A DNA stretch of 20,936 bases from Ephemerocybe angulata. Its lineage: Eukaryota; Basidiomycota; Agaricomycetes; Agaricales; Psathyrellaceae. The notes beneath the pieces were generated by a model. That model searched no databases and had not been told where the DNA came from. It worked only from the letters and a program-made list of their open reading frames with translations. The position numbers and the translations under genes were made by a program. Below, one piece after another: positions 1 through 9,831 of this stretch; within the stretch, counting starts at the first letter, position 1; the number at the start of each line of letters is the position of its first letter. The stretch spans positions 1 to 20,936 of the forward strand of contig JAACJK010000045.1 of NCBI GenBank assembly GCA_013368325.1, read 5' to 3'.

Positions 1-1414
1 AAATTGAGACAAGGCAGTGGTCGTAGAGTGGCGAGTCGCGGTGTGCGGAGATGGTTGAAACCGTTTGGACAAGGGTTAGGAGACAATGCGGAAGACAAAT
101 GGAATGGAAACAGATCGAGGCGTTTGAAAGGAAAGGCAAGCGAGAAGAGATGCATGTGCGATACGGGGAGTCCGTTTGGGAGAGGTTTAGGAAATGGAAC
201 GAGAGCGAGGTGTTTGAACCGAGTTTGAAAGGAAACACAAGCAGACCGTGCGGGAGAGGTTAGGGAATCAGATGGAGAGAACGGGGAGCGTTGAAGCATG
301 CGCAATGGCAGGAGGTGTTTGAAAGGAAATGATGCAGGCGGAGAAGGGCAAGGGAGAGGGTTTGGGAATGGAAATGAAATGAAGAGGGTCGAACATTTGA
401 AAGCGAGTTGTTGGTGGATCGCAGGCTCAGGGAGATCGAGGGAAGTCCGAGAGGGTGACACGGGAACACACGAGGCAGTGCGTGAGAAAGAGATCATGTG
501 AACGCAAGCCATGCGTCAGGGCGAGGTTTAGGATACATCGTGGATGAGGTCAAGGTGTGCGACGGAGCAAGTCGGTGTGCGGAGATGGTTGAAAACGTTT
601 GGACAAGGGTTAGGAGACAACGCGGAAGGCAAATGTGTCGGGTTGAATGGAAACAGAACAAGGTGTTTATGCAAGCGAGAAGAGATGCATGTGCAGACGT
701 GGAGTCCGTTGGGGAGAGGTTTAGGAAATAAAATGGGGAGAGTTAGGGAAAGCGTGGATGTGGTCGATGCATGCGAAATGGAGGGAGGGGTTGGAAAGAA
801 AATGATGCAGGTGGAGAGGAGTGTAAGGGAGAGGGTTGGACGTTTGAAAGCAAGTCGATCAAGGGTCAGGGAGGTCGAGGGAGAGTTTGAGAGGGTGACA
901 CGTGAACGTGCGAGGCAGCACGTGAGAAAGAGATCATGTGAACGCAAGCAGTGCATTGGGGCGAGGTTTAGGAAAAGACAGCACGGATGAGGTGGAAAGG
1001 GAGAAGAGAGTAGTTTGGAATGGGACAGGGGACAGAGCGAGTGAGTTGGGAGGAGGGTTAGGCAGGGCATCTTGGATGAAGGGTGTGGGGACAGAGATGG
1101 GTGCCGTGTTGGATGCGGCGGTGAGAGATGACGCCGAGAGATGCATGTGTGTGGGAATCGCAGGGGCATGTGACGGGAATAAACAAGGGCGTTTGGACAA
1201 TGGTGGGAAAGAGTCATCAAATCCGGTTGATGGAAATGATGTGGCGTGGCCGTGGGAATTGCAGATGCGGTCGGGGAAGAGAGCGGCCGTTCGGACGAGG
1301 TTTAGGCATCACAGAAGATCAATGAATTGGCAAGATTGAGACATGCTGGTGGGTCAAGTGGGAGTGATGTATGTGAAGAACACGGAGGAATGAGAGCATC
1401 GGGAAAGGGTTAGG
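1..1414 (+). repeat. Satellite unit 1 (1,414 bp)
   Basis: This complete unit is net 6 bp shorter than the intact unit. It lacks one T in the telomere-like word near 259, one A near 443, one A near 694, one G near 1117, two bases near 1137 and one C near 1400. It has one extra A near 750. No substitutions were noticed. These indels merge neighbouring frames, so this copy has an unusually long minus-strand open frame (528-1220) not seen in other copies, which argues against that frame being a gene. Confidence 0.95.
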
Positions 1415-1948
1415 AAATTGAGACAAGGCAGTGGTCGTAGAGTGGCGAGTCGCGGTGTGCGGAGATGGTTGAAACCGTTTGGACAAGGGTTAGGAGACAA
1501 TGCGGAAGACAAATGGAATGGAAACAGATCGAGGCGTTTGAAAGGAAAGGCAAGCGAGAAGAGATGCATGTGCGATACGGGGAGTCCGTTTGGGAGAGGT
1601 TTAGGAAATGGAACGAGAGCGAGGTGTTTGAACCGAGTTTGAAAGGAAACACAAGCAGACCGTGCGGGAGAGGTTTAGGGAATCAGATGGAGAGAACGGG
1701 GAGCGTTGAAGCATGCGCAATGGCAGGAGGTGTTTGAAAGGAAATGATGCAGGCGGAGAAGGGCAAGGGAGAGGGTTTGGGAATGGAAATGAAATGAAGA
1801 GGGTCGAACATTTGAAAGCGAGTTGTTGGTGGATCGCAGGCTCAGGGAGATCGAGGGAAAGTCCGAGAGGGTGACACGGGAACACACGAGGCAGTGCGTG
1901 AGAAAGAGATCATGTGAACGCAAGCCATGCGTCAGGGCGAGGTTTAGG
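1415..1948 (+). repeat. Module A of the unit (534 bp, reference copy)
   Basis: Module A begins after a GGGTTAGG word and ends with GGTTTAGG. Inside it, blocks of 80, 111, 74 and 269 bp each end in the same kind of word (1487-1494, 1598-1605, 1672-1679, 1941-1948). A degenerate version without the A, GGGTTTGG, lies at 1773-1780. The word GTTTGAAAGGAAA occurs at 1536, 1637 and 1732, about 100 bp apart. Module A aligns collinearly with module B. Their longest shared identical block is 29 bp (1897-1925 against 2337-2365). The module recurs in every unit at the same offset. Confidence 0.85.
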
Positions 1949-2388
1949 ATACATCGTGGATGAGGTCAAGGTGTGCGACGGAGCAAGTCGGTGTGCGGAG
2001 ATGGTTGAAAACGTTTGGACAAGGGTTAGGAGACAACGCGGAAGGCAAATGTGTCGGGTTGAATGGAAACAGAACAAGGTGTTTATGCAAGCGAGAAGAG
2101 ATGCATGTGCAAGACGTGGAGTCCGTTGGGGAGAGGTTTAGGAAATAAAATGGGGAGAGTTAGGGAAGCGTGGATGTGGTCGATGCATGCGAAATGGAGG
2201 GAGGGGTTGGAAAGAAAATGATGCAGGTGGAGAGGAGTGTAAGGGAGAGGGTTGGACGTTTGAAAGCAAGTCGATCAAGGGTCAGGGAGGTCGAGGGAGA
2301 GTTTGAGAGGGTGACACGTGAACGTGCGAGGCAGCACGTGAGAAAGAGATCATGTGAACGCAAGCAGTGCATTGGGGCGAGGTTTAGG
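1949..2388 (+). repeat. Module B of the unit (440 bp, diverged duplicate of A)
   Basis: Module B follows A without a gap and matches it block for block: 82 bp against 80, 112 against 111, 22 against 74, and 224 against 269. The landmark GTTTGGACAAGGGTTAGG lies at offset 63 in A and 65 in B. GAGATGCATGTG lies at offset 147 in A and 150 in B. B is 94 bp shorter, mostly from a 52-bp loss in the third block and 45 bp in the last. A and B differ by many substitutions, unlike the near-identical units, so their duplication predates the spread of the 1,420-bp unit. Confidence 0.83.
2315..2340. other. Paired CACGTG palindromes with a short inverted repeat
   Basis: CACGTG occurs at 2315-2320 and again at 2335-2340, 20 bp apart, in module B of each unit. 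Between and overlapping them lies the inverted repeat ACGTGC (2322-2327) and GCACGT (2334-2339), with a 6-base loop. The matching part of module A lacks both palindromes. CACGTG is the core site of many bHLH and bZIP proteins (E-box, G-box). Binding here is unproven, and a 6-bp palindrome is a weak signal taken alone. Confidence 0.35.
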
Positions 2389-2834
2389 AAAAGACAGCAC
2401 GGATGAGGTGGAAAGGGAGAAGAGAGTAGTTTGGAATGGGACAGGGGACAGAGCGAGTGAGTTGGGAGGAGGGTTAGGCAGGGCATCTTGGATGAAGGGT
2501 GTGGGGACAGAGATGGGTGCCGTGTTGGATGCGGGCGGTGAGAGATGACGCCGAGCGAGATGCATGTGTGTGGGAATCGCAGGGGCATGTGACGGGAATA
2601 AACAAGGGCGTTTGGACAATGGTGGGAAAGAGTCATCAAATCCGGTTGATGGAAATGATGTGGCGTGGCCGTGGGAATTGCAGATGCGGTCGGGGAAGAG
2701 AGCGGCCGTTCGGACGAGGTTTAGGCATCACAGAAGATCAATGAATTGGCAAGATTGAGACATGCTGGTGGGTCAAGTGGGAGTGATGTATGTGAAGAAC
2801 ACGGAGGAATGAGAGCATCCGGGAAAGGGTTAGG
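2389..2834 (+). repeat. Part C of the unit (446 bp, loosely related)
   Basis: Part C contains blocks of 90, 247 and 109 bp, again each ending in GGGTTAGG or GGTTTAGG (2471-2478, 2718-2725, 2827-2834). Its start shares GGATGAGGT with the start of module B. It also holds GAGATGCATGTG (2557) and GTTTGGACAA (2610), but in the reverse order to modules A and B. Its last block has ATTGAGACA, as at the start of module A. I read it as a rearranged or much older relative rather than a simple third duplicate. No gene is visible. Confidence 0.6.
2464..2517 (+). other. G-rich stretch with possible G-quadruplex
   Basis: In the reference unit, G runs of three or four lie at 2464-2466, 2471-2473, 2481-2483, 2497-2499, 2503-2506 and 2515-2517, with loops of 4, 7, 13, 3 and 8 bases. 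The 13-base loop is long for a stable three-tier quadruplex, but two-tier forms are possible through the GG pairs in between. It spans the junction of the first two blocks of part C and recurs in every unit. No structure is proven by sequence alone. Confidence 0.4.
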
Positions 2835-4253
2835 AAATTGAGACAAGGCAGTGGTCGTAGAGTGGCGAGTCGCGGTGTGCGGAGATGGTTGAAACCGTTT
2901 GGACAAGGGTTAGGAGACAATGCGGAAGACAAATGGAATGGAAACAGATCGAGGCGTTTGAAAGGAAAGGCAAGCGAGAAGAGATGCATGTGCGATACGG
3001 GGAGTCCGTTTGGGAGAGGTTTAGGAAATGGAACGAGAGCGAGGTGTTTGAACCGAGTTTGAAAGGAAACACAAGCAGACCGTGCGGGAGAGGTTTAGGG
3101 AATCAGATGGAGAGAACGGGGAGCGTTGAAGCATGCGCAATGGCAGGAGGTGTTTGAAAGGAAATGATGCAGGCGGAGAAGGGCAAGGGAGAGGGTTTGG
3201 GAATGGAAATGAAATGAAGAGGGTCGAACATTTGAAAGCGAGTTGTTGGTGGATCGCAGGCTCAGGGAGATCGAGGGAAAGTCCGAGAGGGTGACACGGG
3301 AACACACGAGGCAGTGCGTGAGAAAGAGATCATGTGAACGCAAGCCATGCGTCAGGGCGAGGTTTAGGATACATCGTGGATGAGGTCAAGGTGTGCGACG
3401 GAGCAAGTCGGTGTGCGGAGATGGTTGAAAACGTTTGGACAAGGGTTAGGAGACAACGCGGAAGGCAAATGTGTCGGGTTGAATGGAAACAGAACAAGGT
3501 GTTTATGCAAGCGAGAAGAGATGCATGTGCAAGACGTGGAGTCCGTTGGGGAGAGGTTTAGGAAATAAAATGGGGAGAGTTAGGGAAGCGTGGATGTGGT
3601 CGATGCATGCGAAATGGAGGGAGGGGTTGGAAAGAAAATGATGCAGGTGGAGAGGAGTGTAAGGGAGAGGGTTGGACGTTTGAAAGCAAGTCGATCAAGG
3701 GTCAGGGAGGTCGAGGGAGAGTTTGAGAGGGTGACACGTGAACGTGCGAGGCAGCACGTGAGAAAGAGATCATGTGAACGCAAGCAGTGCATTGGGGCGA
3801 GGTTTAGGAAAAGACAGCACGGATGAGGTGGAAAGGGAGAAGAGAGTAGTTTGGAATGGGACAGGGGACAGAGCGAGTGAGTTGGGAGGAGGGTTAGGCA
3901 GGGCATCTTGGATGAAGGGTGTGGGGACAGAGATGGGTGCCGTGTTGGATGCGGGCGGTGAGAGATGACGCCGAGCGAGATGCATGTGTGTGGGAATCGC
4001 AGGGGCATGTGACGGGAATAACAAGGGCGTTTGGACAATGGTGGGAAAGAGTCATCAAATCCGGTTGATGGAAATGATGTGGCGTGGCCGTGGGAATTGC
4101 AGATGCGGTCGGGGAAGAGAGCGGCCGTTCGGACGAGGTTTAGGCATCACAGAAGATCAATGAATTGGCAAGATTGAGACATGCTGGTGGGTCAAGTGGG
4201 AGTGATGTATGTGAAGAACACGGAGGAATGAGAGCATCCGGGAAAGGGTTAGG
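2835..4253 (+). repeat. Satellite unit 3 (1,419 bp)
   Basis: This unit equals the reference apart from one missing A in the AATAAACAAGG stretch near 4020. The single deletion alters the open frames on both strands around it, again showing that those frames are not conserved. Confidence 0.96.
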
Positions 4254-5673
4254 AAATTGAGACAAGGCAGTGGTCGTAGAGTGGCGAGTCGCGGTGTGCG
4301 GAGATGGTTGAAACCGTTTGGACAAGGGTTAGGAGACAATGCGGAAGACAAATGGAATGGAAACAGATCGAGGCGTTTGAAAGGAAAGGCAAGCGAGAAG
4401 AGATGCATGTGCGATACGGGGAGTCCGTTTGGGAGAGGTTTAGGAAATGGAACGAGAGCGAGGTGTTTGAACCGAGTTTGAAAGGAAACACAAGCAGACC
4501 GTGCGGGAGAGGTTTAGGGAATCAGATGGAGAGAACGGGGAGCGTTGAAGCATGCGCAATGGCAGGAGGTGTTTGAAAGGAAATGATGCAGGCGGAGAAG
4601 GGCAAGGGAGAGGGTTTGGGAATGGAAATGAAATGAAGAGGGTCGAACATTTGAAAGCGAGTTGTTGGTGGATCGCAGGCTCAGGGAGATCGAGGGAAAG
4701 TCCGAGAGGGTGACACGGGAACACACGAGGCAGTGCGTGAGAAAGAGATCATGTGAACGCAAGCCATGCGTCAGGGCGAGGTTTAGGATACATCGTGGAT
4801 GAGGTCAAGGTGTGCGACGGAGCAAGTCGGTGTGCGGAGATGGTTGAAAACGTTTGGACAAGGGTTAGGAGACAACGCGGAAGGCAAATGTGTCGGGTTG
4901 AATGGAAACAGAACAAGGTGTTTATGCAAGCGAGAAGAGATGCATGTGCAAGACGTGGAGTCCGTTGGGGAGAGGTTTAGGAAATAAAATGGGGAGAGTT
5001 AGGGAAGCGTGGATGTGGTCGATGCATGCGAAATGGAGGGAGGGGTTGGAAAGAAAATGATGCAGGTGGAGAGGAGTGTAAGGGAGAGGGTTGGACGTTT
5101 GAAAGCAAGTCGATCAAGGGTCAGGGAGGTCGAGGGAGAGTTTGAGAGGGTGACACGTGAACGTGCGAGGCAGCACGTGAGAAAGAGATCATGTGAACGC
5201 AAGCAGTGCATTGGGGCGAGGTTTAGGAAAAGACAGCACGGATGAGGTGGAAAGGGAGAAGAGAGTAGTTTGGAATGGGACAGGGGACAGAGCGAGTGAG
5301 TTGGGAGGAGGGTTAGGCAGGGCATCTTGGATGAAGGGTGTGGGGACAGAGATGGGTGCCGTGTTGGATGCGGGCGGTGAGAGATGACGCCGAGCGAGAT
5401 GCATGTGTGTGGGAATCGCAGGGGCATGTGACGGGAATAAACAAGGGCGTTTGGACAATGGTGGGAAAGAGTCATCAAATCCGGTTGATGGAAATGATGT
5501 GGCGTGGCCGTGGGAATTGCAGATGCGGTCGGGGAAGAGAGCGGCCGTTCGGACGAGGTTTAGGCATCACAGAAGATCAATGAATTGGCAAGATTGAGAC
5601 ATGCTGGTGGGTCAAGTGGGAGTGATGTATGTGAAGAACACGGAGGAATGAGAGCATCCGGGAAAGGGTTAGG
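4254..5673 (+). repeat. Satellite unit 4 (1,420 bp, intact)
   Basis: Full-length copy with no difference from the reference unit that I could find. Confidence 0.96.
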
Positions 5674-6996
5674 AAATTGAGACAAGGCAGTGGTCGTAGA
5701 GTGGCGAGTCGCGGTGTGCGGAGATGGTTGAAACCGTTTGGACAAGGGTTAGGAGACAATGCGGAAGACAAATGGAATGGAAACAGATCGAGGCGTTTGA
5801 AAGGAAAGGCAAGCGAGAAGAGATGCATGTGCGATACGGGGAGTCCGTTTGGGAGAGGTTTAGGAAATGGAACGAGAGCGAGGTGTTTGAACCGAGTTTG
5901 AAAGGAAACACAAGCAGACCGTGCGGGAGAGGTTTAGGGAATCAGATGGAGAGAACGGGGAGCGTTGAAGCATGCGCAATGGCAGGAGGTGTTGAAAAGG
6001 AAATGATGCAGGCGGAGAAGGGCAAGGGAGAGGGTTTGGGAATTGAATGAATCGAAATGAAAAGCGAGTCGCAGGAAAGCGAGGTCGAGAGGAGGGAGGG
6101 TCCGAGAGGGTGAAACACACGAGGCAGTCGCAAGCCATGCGAGGTTTAGGATACATCGTGGATGAGGTCAAGGTGTGCGACGGAGCAAGTCGGTGTGCGG
6201 AGATGGTTGAAAACGTTTGGACAAGGGTTAGGAGACAACGCGGAAGGCAAATGTGTCGGGTTGAATGGAAACAGAACAAGGTGTTTATGCAAGCGAGAAG
6301 AGATGCATGTGCAAGACGTGGAGTCCGTTGGGGAGAGGTTTAGGAAATAAAATGGAGAGTTAGGGAAGCGTGGATGTGGTCGATGCATGCGAAATGGAGG
6401 GAGGGGTTGGAAAGAAAATGATGCAGGTGGAGAGGAGTGTAAGGGAGAGGGTTGGACGTTTGAAAGCAAGTCGATCAAGGGTCAGGGAGGTCGAGGGAGA
6501 GTTTGAGAGGGTGACACGTGAACGTGCGAGGCAGCACGTGAGACGTGCATTGGGTTTAGGAAAAGACAGCACGGATGAGGTGGAAAGGGAGAGAGAGTAG
6601 TTTGGAATGGGACAGGGGACAGAGCGAGTGAGTTGGAGGAGGGTTAGGCAGGGCATCTTGGATGAAGGGTGTGGGGACAGAGATGGGTGCCGTGTTGGAT
6701 GCGGGCGGTGAGAGATGACGCCGCGAGGCATGTGTGTGGGAATCGCAGGGGCATGTGACGGGAATAAACAAGGGCGTTTGGACAATGGTGGGAAAGAGTC
6801 AATCCGGTTGATGGAAATGATGTGGCGTGGCCGTGGGAATTGCAGATGCGGTCGGGGAAGAGAGCGGCCGTTCGGACGAGGTTTAGGCATCACAGAAGAT
6901 CAATGAATTGGCAAGATTGAGACATGCTGGTGGGTCAAGTGGGAGTGATGTATGTGAAGAACACGGAGGAATGAGAGCATCCGGGAAAGGGTTAGG
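5674..6996 (+). repeat. Satellite unit 5 (1,323 bp, deletion-rich)
   Basis: This is the one strongly aberrant copy, 97 bp shorter than the reference. The losses are dispersed: net 57 bp between about 5990 and 6142, 2 bp near 6355, 28 bp near 6540-6560, 1 bp near 6593, 1 bp near 6635, 4 bp near 6723-6729 and 4 bp near 6801. These sum exactly to 97. Between the losses the sequence matches the reference. Within 6040-6110 the order of short words is also disturbed, so several small deletions and at least one local shuffle are needed. It may be a decayed unit, a recombinant, or a stretch of poor consensus sequence. Confidence 0.93.
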
Positions 6997-8413
6997 AAAT
7001 TGAGACAAGGCAGTGGTCGTAGAGTGGCGAGTCGCGGTGTGCGGAGATGGTTGAAACCGTTTGGACAAGGGTAGGAGACAATGCGGAAGACAAATGGAAT
7101 GGAAACAGATCGAGGCGTTTGAAAGGAAAGGCAAGCGAGAAGAGATGCATGTGCGATACGGGGAGTCCGTTTGGGAGAGGTTTAGGAAATGGAACGAGAG
7201 CGAGGTGTTTGAACCGAGTTTGAAAGGAAACACAAGCAGACCGTGCGGGAGAGGTTTAGGGAATCAGATGGAGAGAACGGGGAGCGTTGAAGCATGCGCA
7301 ATGGCAGGAGGTGTTTGAAAGGAAATGATGCAGGCGGAGAAGGGCAAGGGAGAGGGTTTGGGAATGGAAATGAAATGAAGAGGGTCGAACATTTGAAAGC
7401 GAGTTGTTGGTGGATCGCAGGCTCAGGGAGATCGAGGAAAGTCCGAGAGGGTGACACGGGAACACACGAGGCAGTGCGTGAGAAAGAGATCATGTGAACG
7501 CAAGCCATGCGTCAGGGCGAGGTTTAGGATACATCGTGGATGAGGTCAAGGTGTGCGACGGAGCAAGTCGGTGTGCGGAGATGGTTGAAAACGTTTGGAC
7601 AAGGGTTAGGAGACAACGCGGAAGGCAAATGTGTCGGGTTGAATGGAAACAGAACAAGGTGTTTATGCAAGCGAGAAGAGATGCATGTGCAAGACGTGGA
7701 GTCCGTTGGGGAGAGGTTTAGGAAATAAAATGGGGAGAGTTAGGGAAGCGTGGATGTGGTCGATGCATGCGAAATGGAGGGAGGGGTTGGAAAGAAAATG
7801 ATGCAGGTGGAGAGGAGTGTAAGGGAGAGGGTTGGACGTTTGAAAGCAAGTCGATCAAGGGTCAGGGAGGTCGAGGGAGAGTTTGAGAGGGTGACACGTG
7901 AACGTGCGAGGCAGCACGTGAGAAAGAGATCATGTGAACGCAAGCAGTGCATTGGGGCGAGGTTTAGGAAAAGACAGCACGGATGAGGTGGAAAGGGAGA
8001 AGAGAGTAGTTTGGAATGGGACAGGGGACAGAGCGAGTGAGTTGGGAGGAGGGTTAGGCAGGGCATCTTGGATGAAGGGTGTGGGGACAGAGATGGGTGC
8101 CGTGTTGGATGCGGGCGGTGAGAGATGACGCCGAGCGAGATGCATGTGTGTGGGAATCGCAGGGGCATGTGACGGGAATAAACAAGGGCGTTTGGACAAT
8201 GGTGGGAAAGAGTCATCAAATCCGGTTGATGGAAATGATGTGGCGTGGCCGTGGGAATTGCAGATGCGGTCGGGGAAGAGAGCGGCCGTTCGGACGAGTT
8301 TAGGCATCACAGAAGATCAATGAATTGGCAAGATTGAGACATGCTGGTGGGTCAAGTGGGAGTGATGTATGTGAAGAACACGGAGGAATGAGAGCATCCG
8401 GGAAAGGGTTAGG
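6997..8413 (+). repeat. Satellite unit 6 (1,417 bp)
   Basis: This unit differs from the reference by three single-base losses: a T in the GGGTTAGG word near 7073 (leaving GGGTAGG), a G near 7437, and a G before the telomere-like word near 8298. Everything else matches. Confidence 0.95.
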
Positions 8414-9831
8414 AAATTGAGACAAGGCAGTGGTCGTAGAGTGGCGAGTCGCGGTGTGCGGAGATGGTTGAAACCGTTTGGACAAGGGTTAGGAGACAAT
8501 GCGGAAGACAAATGGAATGGAAACAGATCGAGGCGTTTGAAAGGAAAGGCAAGCGAGAAGAGATGCATGTGCGATACGGGGAGTCCGTTTGGGAGAGGTT
8601 TAGGAAATGGAACGAGAGCGAGGTGTTTGAACCGAGTTTGAAAGGAAACACAAGCAGACCGTGCGGGAGAGGTTTAGGGAATCAGATGGAGAGAACGGGG
8701 AGCGTTGAAGCATGCGCAATGGCAGGAGGTTTTGAAAGGAAATGATGCAGGCGGAGAAGGGCAAGGGAGAGGGTTTGGGAATGGAAATGAAATGAAGAGG
8801 GTCGAACATTTGAAAGCGAGTTGTTGGTGGATCGCAGGCTCAGGGAGATCGAGGGAAAGTCCGAGAGGGTGACACGGGAACACACGAGGCAGTGCGTGAG
8901 AAAGAGATCATGTGAACGCAAGCCATGCGTCAGGGCGAGGTTTAGGATACATCGTGGATGAGGTCAAGGTGTGCGACGGAGCAAGTCGGTGTGCGGAGAT
9001 GGTTGAAAACGTTTGGACAAGGGTTAGGAGACAACGCGGAAGGCAAATGTGTCGGGTTGAATGGAAACAGAACAAGGTGTTTATGCAAGCGAGAAGAGAT
9101 GCATGTGCAAGACGTGGAGTCCGTTGGGGAGAGGTTTAGGAAAAAAATGGGGAGAGTTAGGGAAGCGTGGATGTGGTCGATGCATGCGAAATGGAGGGAG
9201 GGGTTGGAAAGAAAATGATGCAGGTGGAGAGGAGTGTAAGGGAGAGGGTTGGACGTTTGAAAGCAAGTCGATCAAGGGTCAGGGAGGTCGAGGGAGAGTT
9301 TGAGAGGGTGACACGTGAACGTGCGAGGCAGCACGTGAGAAAGAGATCATGTGAACGCAAGCAGTGCATTGGGGCGAGGTTTAGGAAAAGACAGCACGGA
9401 TGAGGTGGAAAGGGAGAAGAGAGTAGTTTGGAATGGGACAGGGGACAGAGCGAGTGAGTTGGGAGGAGGGTTAGGCAGGGCATCTTGGATGAAGGGTGTG
9501 GGGACAGAGATGGGTGCCGTGTTGGATGCGGGCGGTGAGAGATGACGCCGAGCGAGATGCATGTGTGTGGGAATCGCAGGGGCATGTGACGGGAATAAAC
9601 AAGGGCGTTTGGACAATGGTGGGAAAGAGTCATCAAATCCGGTTGATGGAAATGATGTGGCGTGGCCGTGGGAATTGCAGATGCGGTCGGGGAAGAGAGC
9701 GGCCGTTCGGACGAGGTTTAGGCATCACAGAAGATCAATGAATTGGCAAGATTGAGACATGCTGGTGGGTCAAGTGGGAGTGATGTATGTGAAGAACACG
9801 GAGGAATGAGAGCATCCGGGAAAGGGTTAGG
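8414..9831 (+). repeat. Satellite unit 7 (1,418 bp)
   Basis: This unit has two single-base losses relative to the reference: a G near 8731, and a T near 9144 that turns an interrupted A stretch into a run of seven A. Everything else matches. Confidence 0.95.

Larger units (their letters stand above)
1415..2834 (+). repeat. Satellite unit 2 (1,420 bp, reference copy)
   Basis: This full-length unit matches the units at 4254, 9832 and 11252 as far as I can tell by eye, so I use it as the reference for internal coordinates. Its length is 3 x 473 + 1, so no reading frame can be kept across successive units. Internal modules and motifs are listed separately within these coordinates and recur at the same offsets in the other units. 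Confidence 0.97.
1487..2834 (+). repeat. Dispersed telomere-like word GGKTTAGG, 11 per unit
   Basis: In the reference unit the word occurs at 1487, 1598, 1672, 1941, 2023, 2135, 2157 (weaker, GAGTTAGG), 2381, 2471, 2718 and 2827, always on the + strand. Four copies are GGGTTAGG and six are GGTTTAGG. The one at 1672 continues as GGTTTAGGG and so contains a full TTTAGGG. Spacings range from 22 to 269 bp, so it is not a telomeric tract. It is usually preceded by purines. TTTAGGG and TTAGGG are established telomere repeats in plants and many other eukaryotes; any functional link here is inference. Confidence 0.8.

Noticed and set aside
528..1220. Longest open frame (230 codons, minus strand) as a gene
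   Set aside because: It exists only in unit 1 through single-base indels. Other copies break or shift it. The product is a low-complexity Pro, Ser, Leu and His mix with no domain, and it overlaps open frames on the other strand.
1598..1605. TTTAG|G as splice acceptor sites
   Set aside because: The words are preceded by purines, not a pyrimidine tract, and there is no coding context.
1438..1820. Pol III A-box and B-box-like words (TGGCGAGTCGCGG and GGGTCGAAC)
   Set aside because: Both fit the consensus poorly, lie about 360 bp apart, and no tRNA-like fold or T-run terminator follows.
2200..2620. Trypanosomatid kDNA minicircle (some are about 1.4 kb and strand-biased)
   Set aside because: The universal 12-base minicircle origin sequence is absent. 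Only GGGGTTGG and GGGCGTTT fragments occur, about 400 bp apart. The composition, 43 G+C of 80 in the first 80 bases, is far from AT-rich kDNA.
2708..2725. CENP-B box around GTTCGGACGAGGTTTAGG
   Set aside because: Only the TTCG half and one A fit; the essential CGGG end is missing.
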